From NCBI GenBank assembly GCA_017427625.1, contig JAFRSL010000165.1, positions 1 through 15,375 on the forward strand: DNA of 15,375 bases, given 5' to 3'. This DNA comes from Synergistaceae bacterium. GTDB taxonomy: Bacteria > Synergistota > Synergistia > Synergistales > Aminobacteriaceae. Below the pieces are notes generated by a model. That model was given only the letters and a program-made list of their open reading frames with translations. It had not been told where the DNA came from and did no database searches. Positions 7,331 through 13,904 of the stretch are shown piece after piece. Numbering within the stretch: position 1 is the stretch's first letter; each line of letters begins with the position of its first letter. A program made the position numbers and the translations under genes.

Positions 7331-8211
7331 AGCGTGTCTTTGGGGACTACAACCTCTGGCTTAACGTAGTCATAGCCCACATATTTCCCGAATCCCAAGA
7401 AGCTCTCACCCTCAACGCATATCATGCCATTCACGCAGATTCCACGCGATGTCATCAGGCTGTTACGGAGGAGGATGCTCATTCCGTTCGTGAAGCTCTG
7501 GGCATCTCGGCTTGAGACATAGATTCGGGTAAAATTCTCTGCCAGCCTGCTCAATGGCAACGGGATAATCTCGCCATCTGGTGAACTTGCCTCGTCAACC
7601 TTGAACATCCCAGTCGATAGCCTCTCAAGCGACTTAATATATGCTCCGCAGCCAGCTATCTCACCAAAGTCATGTGCAAGCGTCCGAATATATGTCCCTC
7701 GTCCGCAATGTACATCAATCGTCATCGTCCCGTCCTCAGGATTATAGGGTTCAGTGATTTCCACTCGTCGGAAGAATACAGGCCTCGTTTTCATCTCAAT
7801 ATCATGACCTGAACGTGCTAGCTTGTATGCCGGTTGACCTTCTATCTTTACGGCAGAGACAGCGGGAGGCTTCTGCATTCTGTAGCCCGAAAACTTGTAC
7901 ATTACGTCAGCAAAAATCCTTCCGTCTAAATCAGCATATCCCTTCTCTGAGACAACATCGCCTGAGTAATCATACGTTTCAGTCTCAGCCCCGAACTGTA
8001 TCACTGCCCTGTAAACCTTCGGCAATGACATAACGTACTCACTGAATCGTGTAGCGTTCCCGGTGAGAAGGACAAGAAGACCTGATGCCGTTGAATCCAG
8101 CGTTCCAGAATGACCCACCTTTAGTGAGCCGCCGAGCTTCTTCCTCGCTATGGCTACACACTTCGTTGAGCGACAATCTACGGGCTTATTGATGAGGACT
8201 ATAGCATTCAT
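7324..8211 (-). CDS. truB: tRNA pseudouridine(55) synthase
   Basis: Forms pseudouridine-55 in the T-loop of tRNAs. The 295-residue protein starts with LINKP, followed by the KVGHSGTLDSTASGLL motif with catalytic Asp39 and the YRAVIQFGAETETYDYSG stretch typical of TruB. The C-terminal part contains the GRGTYIRTLAHDFGE signature and a short PUA-like tail. It overlaps nrnA by 26 bases. No good SD precedes the ATG; the upstream bases belong to the CRISPR-repeat-like segment in the end of nrnA, so expression probably depends on readthrough coupling. The order rbfA-nrnA-truB-ribF is widely conserved in bacteria. Confidence 0.96.
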   Translation of the reverse strand: MNAIVLINKPVDCRSTKCVAIARKKLGGSLKVGHSGTLDSTASGLLVLLTGNATRFSEYVMSLPKVYRAVIQFGAETETYDYSGDVVSEKGYADLDGRIFADVMYKFSGYRMQKPPAVSAVKIEGQPAYKLARSGHDIEMKTRPVFFRRVEITEPYNPEDGTMTIDVHCGRGTYIRTLAHDFGEIAGCGAYIKSLERLSTGMFKVDEASSPDGEIIPLPLSRLAENFTRIYVSSRDAQSFTNGMSILLRNSLMTSRGICVNGMICVEGESFLGFGKYVGYDYVKPEVVVPKDTLC

Positions 8212-9217
8212 GATACAATACGTCTCGTCGCTCTCCTACGTGGATTGAAACATGATAACGTCTCAGAATTTCTGCCTCAAGCCTCGACATTACTTCAACC
8301 GCAGGAAAGTCGAACGTACATCCTGCGGCTCTTTCATGTCCGCCTCCACCGAAAGCCCTCGCAAATTCCCCTGCCCCGAAAGGACTGCCTTCCCTTGAAC
8401 GTACACTCAATCGTATAGTACCGTCAGGATACTCAGTCGCTACTGCCGCGAACTTTACTCCCCTTATCGTCATGAACATTTGCGACAATCCCTCAGTCCC
8501 AGTCATGTCAGCTCCAGCTTCGTGAAAGTCATCAGCATATATCATCGAGACTGCGAATTTTCCATCGCCAAAGACTTTTACACGAGACAGTGCCCTAGCC
8601 CATATTTGGAAGTCTGGGACGCTCTTGTTCTGGCTTATACGGTCGGCCATGATCGAAGGGTCAACTCCAAGCGCAATTAGTTCTCCGGCTATGTCATGGG
8701 TCAGCTTCGATGTGTTCGAGAATATGAAGCCACCTGTGTCCGTGAATATCCCTGTGTATAGGCTCTCGGCTATCTTGGGGGTGATTTCCCAGCTTCCGGC
8801 CTTGAAGATACGATACAATACCTCGCAGGTCGATGATGCTTTCCCGTCAACACAATTCACGCGTGCATACTCAGTATTGTCCTCATGATGGTCAATGTTG
8901 AGTGTGTGCACACACACACGTGTATCGTAACCTGAAACCGAACGAACTTCCGTCGCACAGTCCAAGAACACATAGAGGGTATCATCGTCGTTGAACGAAA
9001 ATTCTTCCCTCGTCCTGAAGTCATCAAAGTGAGACAAGTACCTGTAACCTTCAGGCAGCTTAGTGTCAGGGCTGTACCATGAGACCGACTTTCCTGCGTT
9101 CACTCCAGCCTCGAATAATGCCGTCGCTGAACCCAAAGCATCACCGTCGGACTTCCTGTGCGTGAAGATTACCCACGTGTCATATGCCCTCAGCGTCTCC
9201 GATGCCCTCATCATCAT
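8186..9217 (-). CDS. nrnA: DHH/DHHA1 phosphoesterase, NrnA-type nanoRNase / pAp phosphatase
   Basis: NrnA proteins degrade 2-5 nt RNAs and dephosphorylate 3'-phosphoadenosine 5'-phosphate. Here motif I is THRKSDGDALGS (His20, Asp24, Asp26; the family more often has N-P where this has K-S), followed by Asp86, the DHH motif (Asp109-His110-His111), Asp160 in FTDTGG, and the DHHA1 motif GGGHERAAG (291-299). All metal ligands are therefore present. Three consecutive ATGs begin the frame; the first is favoured because GGGGGTGA lies 6 nt upstream. It overlaps rbfA by 38 bases and truB by 26. The last 20 or so residues (from about 322) are unlike the family and are partly encoded by a CRISPR-repeat-like sequence. 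Confidence 0.92.
   Translation of the reverse strand: MMMRASETLRAYDTWVIFTHRKSDGDALGSATALFEAGVNAGKSVSWYSPDTKLPEGYRYLSHFDDFRTREEFSFNDDDTLYVFLDCATEVRSVSGYDTRVCVHTLNIDHHEDNTEYARVNCVDGKASSTCEVLYRIFKAGSWEITPKIAESLYTGIFTDTGGFIFSNTSKLTHDIAGELIALGVDPSIMADRISQNKSVPDFQIWARALSRVKVFGDGKFAVSMIYADDFHEAGADMTGTEGLSQMFMTIRGVKFAAVATEYPDGTIRLSVRSREGSPFGAGEFARAFGGGGHERAAGCTFDFPAVEVMSRLEAEILRRYHVSIHVGERRDVLYHECYSPHQ
8227..8251 (+). repeat. Solitary CRISPR-repeat-like sequence (type I-C-like, shortened)
   Basis: GTCGCTCTCC then TACGTGGATTGAAAC: it has both conserved ends of type I-C repeats (5' GTCGC, 3' GTGGATTGAAAC) but lacks about 7-8 bases of the middle palindrome. It lies inside the 3' end of nrnA, antisense to the gene. 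No second unit or spacer is next to it, so it is not an array. Confidence 0.4.
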
Positions 9218-9587
9218 CGCCGTTCACCCCCTGCCTATAATCCATTCCGAAACCCAAGCTGTCGAGTATTGCGTCAATCTTCGCCCCGTATGCACTGCTC
9301 GTGTCAATCACAAACTCAAGCGCTGGTATCCTCCTCATCTTCACTGACTGGCCGAGAAGTCCACGTACTGCTCCCTTGATTTCGTTCAGGTCCTTCAAGA
9401 TTCCAGGACATTTTCGGGCTTCTAGTGCCGTGAAATAGACTTTTGCTCGCTCAAGGTCCTTCGTGCATTCAACGCCGGTTATTATGATGGTCTTGACGCT
9501 CTCCTTCTTTATGCGGCTCTCGAATATCAACGCTAACTCTCGCTGCAACTCCTTGTTGATTCGAGACATCCTGAGATTCGTACTCAC
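9180..9587 (-). CDS. rbfA: 30S ribosome-binding factor A
   Basis: Small KH-like factor that binds the immature 30S subunit near the 16S 5' helix and helps its final maturation. Recognised from RMSRINKELQRELALIF near the N-terminus, the T-I-I-I-TGVE strand, LERAKVYFTA, and KMRRIPALEFVIDTSS near the end of the fold. The GTG at 9587 overlaps the infB stop (GTGA) and has AGAGGAG 11 nt upstream, so it is preferred over an internal ATG at 9569 that has no good SD. The C-terminus is an acidic tail (DDDEGIGDAEG) that overlaps the nrnA start region. Confidence 0.94.
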   Translation of the reverse strand: MSTNLRMSRINKELQRELALIFESRIKKESVKTIIITGVECTKDLERAKVYFTALEARKCPGILKDLNEIKGAVRGLLGQSVKMRRIPALEFVIDTSSAYGAKIDAILDSLGFGMDYRQGVNGDDDEGIGDAEGI

Positions 9588-11503
9588 AGCGTTCTCTTCT
9601 CCTCTATTACTTCGTAGACCTCAAGAATATCCCCTTCCCTGAAATCTTGGAAGCCCTCTAGCGATATTCCACAGTCGTTTCCGGCCCTGAGCTCTTTTGC
9701 CTCGTCCTTCTCATGACGTAGTGAGGCTATCTTTCCGTCCCAGATTACTACACCGTCGCGGATTACTCTGACCTTCGCAGTCCTCTTAACGACACCCTTC
9801 GTAACATGTGAACCCGCTATAATCCCAACCTTTGGAACTCGGAACAGCTTCCTAACCTCAACCTCACCTAACGTATCCTCACGCAGCACGGGCTTCAGCA
9901 ATCCTGCCATTGCTGCCTTCACATCGTCCATAACGTCATAGATTACGCTGTAGATTCGTATTTCGACACCGTTAAGATCCGCTACACGTTTTGCGTTGCC
10001 ATCAGGCCTTACGTTAAAGCCAACGATTACCGCGTTCGATGCTGAGGCCAACATTACATCGCTCTCCGCTATCCTTCCTACTCCTCGATGAACGATCGAC
10101 ACTCCGACCTCGTTCGTAGCAAGTTTCTCCAGTGATGCACATAATGCCTCCAATGAACCCTGAACATCACACTTCACCACGAGATTCAGGTGCGGAAGCT
10201 GGCCTTCCTCAAGATTGGAATACAGGTCCTCGAATGATGCCTTCTTGATTTCTGCGTTTGCATCCCTTTCGGCTGACCTTATCGCCGCGATTGCATCCCT
10301 TGCCTCACGTTCGGTCTTCACAACTTTGAATGTCTCGCCGGGATTTGGTACTCCGTCAAGCCCTAGAATTTCAACGGGGGTGCTTGGACCTGCCTTCTTG
10401 AGACCTTTCCCAGCCCAGTCAAACAACGCTCGCGTCTTTCCCCACGTCGAATTGAAGAGTACGATGTCGCCGGATTTGAGTGTTCCGTCCTTAACGATTA
10501 CTGTTGCAACAGGGCCTTTGCCTTTGTCCAGACGTGCCTCAATTACAACTCCCTCAGGGTTAGCGTCAGGGTTGCCCTTGAGTTCCTGCATCTCTGCCTC
10601 AAGCAAAACTCGCTCCAAGAGGTCAGGAACACCAATTCCCTGCTTCGCCGAGATTTCAACTGCTCCAACCTCTCCGCCCCAACCTTCGGTGAAAATCCCC
10701 AGTTCGCTCAACTGCTGTCGAACACGATCAGGCTTTGCTCCCTGCTTGTCGATTTTGTTGATTGCGACTACTAGGGGTACTCCGGCGGCCTTAATGTGGT
10801 TGATGGCCTCGCGGGTCTGCGGCATTACCCCATCGTCAGCACCTATCACTAGGATTACGATGTCCGTAACGCTCGCTCCTCTTGCACGCATCTCTGTGAA
10901 CGCCTCATGTCCCGGTGTATCAAGAAACACTATCTGCTTACCGTCCTGAATTACAACGTATGCCCCGATGTGCTGGGTTATTCCTCCGGCTTCATGGGCT
11001 GCTATGCTCGAATGCCGGATGTTGTCGAGTAGCGTCGTCTTGCCATGATCTACATGTCCCATTACCGTGATTATTGGAGGACGTTCGACAAGCTTTTTGC
11101 CACCCTGAGACTTTGCAGGCTGAGGTTGAGGCTGTACAGGTACTGTGGCTTTTGTGGACGGGGGAGTTTGGGGGGGATTATGAGGGTCGCGGTTATGGTG
11201 CTTGTCGTGAGGCTTGATGTCCCTTTCTGGCGGCAATTTGTCGTCCGTTGATTCCCTCTTCTCGGCACGTTCAGGGGACTTTGACGGCTCGCTTCCGTGC
11301 TGATTCTTCTCCTGAGACTTCGACGCGCTTGCTTCGGCAAGAATATTCTCCACTATCTGTGCCGTATCCTCATCTATCGAGCTTGAATGAGACTTCACAG
11401 GTATATCAAGCTGCTGCAATACGGCTAGTAATTCCTTGTTCGACTTCTTGAGCTTTCTCGCTAGGTCGTAAATCCTTATCTTGTTATTACTCGGTGTATT
11501 CAA
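9584..11503 (-). CDS. infB: Translation initiation factor IF-2
   Basis: GTPase that delivers initiator fMet-tRNA to the 30S subunit and promotes subunit joining. An IF2 N-terminal domain (residues 1-52, KIRIYDLARKLKKSNKELL) is followed by a low-complexity Lys/Pro/Gln/His linker (about 60-138), then the G domain: G1 GHVDHGKT (149-156), GGIT (173-176), G3 DTPGH (195-199), G4 NKID (249-252), G5 SAK (285-287). Domains II-IV follow, with KCDVQGSLEAL and the C-terminal initiator-tRNA-binding domain. At 639 residues it is at the short end of the family, with the linker as the compressed part. The start is TTG with AAAGGGGAA about 9 nt upstream; no ATG or GTG fits better. It follows ylxR after an 81-base gap that holds two hairpins and repeat-like sequence. 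Confidence 0.97.
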   Translation of the reverse strand: MNTPSNNKIRIYDLARKLKKSNKELLAVLQQLDIPVKSHSSSIDEDTAQIVENILAEASASKSQEKNQHGSEPSKSPERAEKRESTDDKLPPERDIKPHDKHHNRDPHNPPQTPPSTKATVPVQPQPQPAKSQGGKKLVERPPIITVMGHVDHGKTTLLDNIRHSSIAAHEAGGITQHIGAYVVIQDGKQIVFLDTPGHEAFTEMRARGASVTDIVILVIGADDGVMPQTREAINHIKAAGVPLVVAINKIDKQGAKPDRVRQQLSELGIFTEGWGGEVGAVEISAKQGIGVPDLLERVLLEAEMQELKGNPDANPEGVVIEARLDKGKGPVATVIVKDGTLKSGDIVLFNSTWGKTRALFDWAGKGLKKAGPSTPVEILGLDGVPNPGETFKVVKTEREARDAIAAIRSAERDANAEIKKASFEDLYSNLEEGQLPHLNLVVKCDVQGSLEALCASLEKLATNEVGVSIVHRGVGRIAESDVMLASASNAVIVGFNVRPDGNAKRVADLNGVEIRIYSVIYDVMDDVKAAMAGLLKPVLREDTLGEVEVRKLFRVPKVGIIAGSHVTKGVVKRTAKVRVIRDGVVIWDGKIASLRHEKDEAKELRAGNDCGISLEGFQDFREGDILEVYEVIEEKRTL

Positions 11504-11532
11504 ATAGTATTCCCCTTTCTATTATGTTACAA

Positions 11533-11556
11533 TTCCCCTGGCAGGGGCGTGGATTA
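11533..11556 (+). repeat. Hairpin followed by GCGTGGATT, CRISPR-repeat-like fragment
   Basis: CCCCT-GGC-AGGGG followed by CGTGGATTA. It repeats the arrangement hairpin plus GCGTGGATT seen 50 bases to the right at 11576-11610, but lacks the 5' GTCGC and the final GAAAC. It sits in the 5' untranslated leader of infB on the opposite strand and could also fold there as a hairpin upstream of the SD. Confidence 0.3.
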
Positions 11557-11575
11557 GCAACAAACGTTTTACAAA

Positions 11576-11610
11576 GTCGCTCTCTCACGTGAGTGGGCGT
11601 GGATTGAAAG
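11576..11610 (+). repeat. Solitary CRISPR-repeat-like sequence (type I-C-like)
   Basis: Begins GTCGCTCTCTCACGTGAG and ends GGGCGTGGATTGAAAG: 35 bases, with an internal perfect palindrome CTCACGTGAG (11584-11593). Type I-C repeats have 5' GTCGC, a central GC-rich palindrome and 3' GCGTGGATTGAAAC/T in about 32-33 bases. The ylxR stop codon (11585-11587) and about its last nine codons fall inside it. There is no adjacent array and no cas gene in the window. Confidence 0.45.
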
Positions 11611-12157
11611 AAATTGCGAAACCTGAACTTAGGGGCAGACCAACTATTTGAACTCCGCCCCTGCTCCCTATTACTTCACTTAGCTCCGAAATATTCATAT
11701 CCAGCGCGATGTGCTCGTACCTCTCTGCAAATTCCCTCACGTTCTCTGAACAATCAGAAGCCGTCATCACCAACACTTTCCTTTTCTCACGCTCAATATT
11801 ATCCATACCAATGAGCAATGTCCCAGACTTCCGTGAAAGTCCCAAAATCGAACGCAGCTTCAAGCCCATTACCATCCCCATATTCCCGGCATATTCCGTC
11901 AGTTCGTCCCAAAATTCAGCATCAGTCATTGCACCGATTGAATGTGCTAGCCTCCCTGACTTACGCGCCTTCTCGATACATTCCGCATCTGGACAGATAT
12001 ACGTTCCGCGTCCGGGCAGCTTCTTGGACTTGTCGATTACCGCATGACCGTCGGGACTTCTCACGATTCGGATCAGTGCGTCCTTGTCATACTTCACTCG
12101 GCATATGCTACAGCTCCTCTGCGGGCTGCGTTTGCTCTGGCTCTTCAAATACGTCAT
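11585..12157 (-). CDS. ylxR: YlxR (DUF448) RNA-binding domain fused to an L7Ae-like domain
   Basis: A 190-residue two-domain protein. Residues 1-75 are YlxR: Cys16 and Cys19 (CSIC), the K-D-A-LIRIV strand, LPGRGTYIC (47-55) and a last Cys at 60. Residues about 95-178 resemble the L7Ae/YlxQ kink-turn-binding fold (GLSRKSGTLLIGMDN, then KVLVMTASDCSENV). In Bacillus the equivalents, ylxR and ylxQ, are separate genes in this same nusA-infB position, so this is a fusion of neighbours. Exact function is not settled in the family; an RNA-binding or regulatory role is likely. I chose the ATG at 12157 (AAGGA 9-10 nt upstream) over a TTG at 12160. It overlaps the end of nusA by 50 bases. The C-terminal residues ISFNPRPLT are read through a CRISPR-repeat-like sequence. 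Confidence 0.9.
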   Translation of the reverse strand: MTYLKSQSKRSPQRSCSICRVKYDKDALIRIVRSPDGHAVIDKSKKLPGRGTYICPDAECIEKARKSGRLAHSIGAMTDAEFWDELTEYAGNMGMVMGLKLRSILGLSRKSGTLLIGMDNIEREKRKVLVMTASDCSENVREFAERYEHIALDMNISELSEVIGSRGGVQIVGLPLSSGFAISFNPRPLT

Positions 12158-13235
12158 CAAATATATCCTTCAATGTCGGCATCTTATCCGGTTCAAGCGT
12201 CTCAATGTTCAGCTTCCAACCCGTCAACTTCGCCGCCAATCTCACATTCTGCCCGCCCTTACCGATTGCAAGCGACAACTGGTCAGGGTAAACGTAGGCT
12301 ATCGCTTCCTTCTCACGGTCTAAGACTGGCTCCACCTTCACTATCTGAGCCGGCGATAACGCGTTCTTTATGTACGTCAATGGGTCGGAACTGTAGGCTA
12401 CAATATCTATCTTCTCGTTCCTAAGGGCTGCACTCACTGCCTTGATTCTTGCTCCGCCATTCCCTACGCATGAACCTACTGGGTCAACATCCGGGTCTAG
12501 CGTGATTAGTGAGACTTTTGCCCGTAATCCTCCGTCCCTCACGATGTTCTTTATCTCGATTATTCCCTCTTTGATTTCGGGGATCTCTACCTCAAGAAGC
12601 CTCCTCAACAATCCTGGATGAGTCCTTGAGACTACGATCCTTGCTCCGCGAAAATTATTCTTCACATCGAGGACATAGAACTTCATCACTGAGCCGGGTA
12701 CATACTTCTCACCCATGATACGCTCTCGCATTGGAAGCGTCGCATCGGTCTTGTCGTTCAGGTGGATTATTATCTGGCTTCCGTCCATCTTGAAGACTGT
12801 TCCGTTCACCATGTCCCCAACTTTGTCCGCAAAAACACTGTAAACTATCTTGCGCTCCTCGTCCCTTAAACGCTGCGAGATTATCTGCCTTGTTGTCTGG
12901 GCCGCTATCCTTCCGAAATCGCCGGGGTTCTTCTCGATCTTTAATATGCTCCCTAACTGCGCTGTAGGGTCTATCGCCAAAGCATCACTGAGCGAGATCT
13001 CTCGGTCTGGATTCGTCGGTGCCTCTACTACTTTCCTGAGCTCACTGATGGTAATATCACCGGTGTCATGGTTGATCTTGATTTCCGTCGTCCGGTCAAC
13101 TGAATAGGGGTGATAACGACGGTTATATGCCGAGAGCAACGCCGCTTCGATCGCAGAGGTTACTACGCTCATATCAAGACCTCGCTCCTCTGCTACTGTG
13201 TCCAGCGCTTCTATAAATTCACGTCCGAGACGCAT
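12108..13235 (-). CDS. nusA: Transcription termination/antitermination factor NusA
   Basis: Binds RNA polymerase near the RNA exit channel and modulates pausing, intrinsic termination and antitermination. The 375 residues cover the N-terminal polymerase-binding domain (1-130), S1 domain (about 135-205, KVGDMVNGTVFKMDGSQI), KH1 (PVGSCVGNGGARIKAV, 252-267) and KH2 (AIGKGGQNVRLAAKLTG, 323-339). It ends in a short acidic tail (DIFDDVFEEPEQ), with none of the extra acidic repeats of the proteobacterial form. The ATG overlaps the rimP stop as TAATG, a typical re-initiation junction. The operon leader upstream contains a candidate attenuator, which NusA itself could sense. Confidence 0.97.
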   Translation of the reverse strand: MRLGREFIEALDTVAEERGLDMSVVTSAIEAALLSAYNRRYHPYSVDRTTEIKINHDTGDITISELRKVVEAPTNPDREISLSDALAIDPTAQLGSILKIEKNPGDFGRIAAQTTRQIISQRLRDEERKIVYSVFADKVGDMVNGTVFKMDGSQIIIHLNDKTDATLPMRERIMGEKYVPGSVMKFYVLDVKNNFRGARIVVSRTHPGLLRRLLEVEIPEIKEGIIEIKNIVRDGGLRAKVSLITLDPDVDPVGSCVGNGGARIKAVSAALRNEKIDIVAYSSDPLTYIKNALSPAQIVKVEPVLDREKEAIAYVYPDQLSLAIGKGGQNVRLAAKLTGWKLNIETLEPDKMPTLKDIFDDVFEEPEQTQPAEEL

Positions 13236-13732
13236 TATTTCTTCTCCCTTCTCTTCTTTCTTCTTTTCTCATCTTCAAACCTGTATACTAGATTGCCTCC
13301 TCGTATCGCTTCGTATGGTAAATCGTATTCCTTGCCTTCACTGAGGATTGTTATGGTGCCGCCGATGGCCTTCTGGATTATTCCCGTGAAGGTCTTTCGC
13401 CCGTCAATCAGTTTCGACAGTCTAACCCTCGCTTCACGTCCCTCAAACCTCGCGTAATCCTCAAGCTTGTACAGCGGCCTCTCAATTCCCGGCGAACTAA
13501 CCTCAAGGTAATAACGTCCCTTGTCCAAGCCTGGAATTTCCGGCACAGTGTCGAGATAGCTGTTGATGTGCCCTGAGACTAGCTCGCAATCTCCGGCGTT
13601 TATACCTCCCAATGTGTCGATTAGGACTTGGAGCTTCAAACGCCCGAACTCGCTGCGTATTCCTGCGTGCACACACTCATAACCTAGTCCCGTAACGATG
13701 CCTTCTATGTGATGCAAAAATTCTTCGTTCAT
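13235..13732 (-). CDS. rimP: Ribosome maturation factor RimP
   Basis: Helps late assembly of the 30S subunit. The 165 residues show the family marks: GYECVHAGI near the N-terminus, LKLQVLIDTLGGI, the D-C-E-L-V-S helix, and the strongly conserved YYLEVSSPGIERPLYKLEDYARFEG (78-102). The C-terminal SH3-like part ends in a run of Lys/Arg/Glu. The SD GGGAG lies 5 nt before the ATG and starts only a few bases after the U-tract of an intrinsic terminator, so transcription must pass that terminator to express the operon. First gene of the rimP-nusA-ylxR-infB-rbfA cluster. Confidence 0.95.
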   Translation of the reverse strand: MNEEFLHHIEGIVTGLGYECVHAGIRSEFGRLKLQVLIDTLGGINAGDCELVSGHINSYLDTVPEIPGLDKGRYYLEVSSPGIERPLYKLEDYARFEGREARVRLSKLIDGRKTFTGIIQKAIGGTITILSEGKEYDLPYEAIRGGNLVYRFEDEKRRKKRREKK

Positions 13733-13751
13733 AAATACTCCCTTTTACAAC

Positions 13752-13782
13752 AAAAAAGGAGCGGGGAATTACCCAACTCCTT
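13752..13782 (-). terminator. Intrinsic terminator in the rimP leader (candidate attenuator)
   Basis: On the minus strand AAGGAG (13782-13777) pairs with CTCCTT (13761-13756), with an inner GGG/CCC stem around the loop TAATT, followed by six U (13757-13752). The last U is 19 nt before the rimP ATG, leaving no room for a promoter between them. It therefore acts within the rimP operon leader and also catches readthrough from the upstream transporter gene. Confidence 0.8.
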
Positions 13783-13797
13783 CCACAATAATATGCG

Positions 13798-13818
13798 TTA
13801 CAATCCACGCAAGAGCAT
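13798..13818 (-). CDS. Candidate leader peptide (six codons) upstream of rimP
   Basis: ATG CTC TTG CGT GGA TTG TAA encodes MLLRGL. AGGAG (13828-13824) lies 5 nt before the ATG, a near-ideal ribosome binding site. The ATG lies in the loop of an 8-bp hairpin whose 5' arm is the SD and whose 3' arm is codons 2-4. The ORF lies between a good promoter and an intrinsic terminator, as in known attenuation leaders. An ORF this short could be chance; the SD and placement are what support it. Confidence 0.4.
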   Translation of the reverse strand: MLLRGL

Positions 13819-13831
13819 TTCAACTCCTGCG
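13808..13831 (-). promoter_or_regulatory. Leader hairpin sequestering the leader-ORF ribosome binding site
   Basis: Minus-strand CGCAGGAG pairs with CUCUUGCG (seven Watson-Crick pairs and one G-U) around the loop UUGAAAUG. The SD is in the 5' arm and the start codon in the loop. The GGAGUUG of this element is repeated in the 5' arm of the downstream terminator, so the two could compete for CUCCUU. Confidence 0.5.
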
Positions 13832-13832
13832 A

Positions 13833-13857
13833 CAATTCTCACAATCACGTGAAATTG
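13833..13857 (-). promoter_or_regulatory. 5'-terminal hairpin of the rimP leader RNA
   Basis: Minus-strand CAAUUUCAC pairs with GUGA-G-AAUUG (nine pairs with one bulged G) around the loop GUGAUU. It would start within a base or two of the predicted transcription start, so it may protect the 5' end or take part in leader folding. It has no U-tract and is not a terminator. Confidence 0.45.
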
Positions 13858-13862
13858 CTTGT

Positions 13863-13890
13863 ATTATATCGTAAAAATTTTATGTTGCAA
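13863..13890 (-). promoter_or_regulatory. Promoter of the rimP-nusA-infB operon
   Basis: Minus-strand TTGCAA (13890-13885), a 16-bp AT-rich spacer, and a perfect TATAAT (13868-13863). Transcription would start near 13856, giving a leader of about 124 nt before rimP. It lies just downstream of the transporter stop codon. Confidence 0.75.
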
Positions 13891-13904
13891 GTGATATGAC
13901 GAAA

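Noticed and set aside
9180..9569. rbfA starting at the internal ATG at 9569
   Set aside because: It would give a typical family N-terminus but lacks a good SD, while the GTG at 9587 has AGAGGAG upstream and overlaps the infB stop as GTGA.
10215..10949. A 244-codon open frame on the + strand
   Set aside because: It is entirely antisense to the well-conserved G domain and domain II of infB, has no SD or recognisable domain, and is explained by codon bias of the opposite strand.
11504..11584. A separate infB promoter in the ylxR-infB gap
   Set aside because: A CATAAT is present on the minus strand but no -35 box lies at suitable spacing; readthrough from nusA-ylxR is simpler.
11533..11610. A functional CRISPR array
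   Set aside because: Only two dissimilar repeat-like units, a gap of about 16 bases instead of a normal spacer, overlap with coding sequence, and no cas genes in the window.
13799..13833. A further CRISPR-like repeat (GTCGC ... GCGTGGATTG on the minus strand)
   Set aside because: The shared bases are better explained by the leader hairpin and the MLLRGL leader ORF; the middle has no repeat-like palindrome and the 3' GAAAC is absent.
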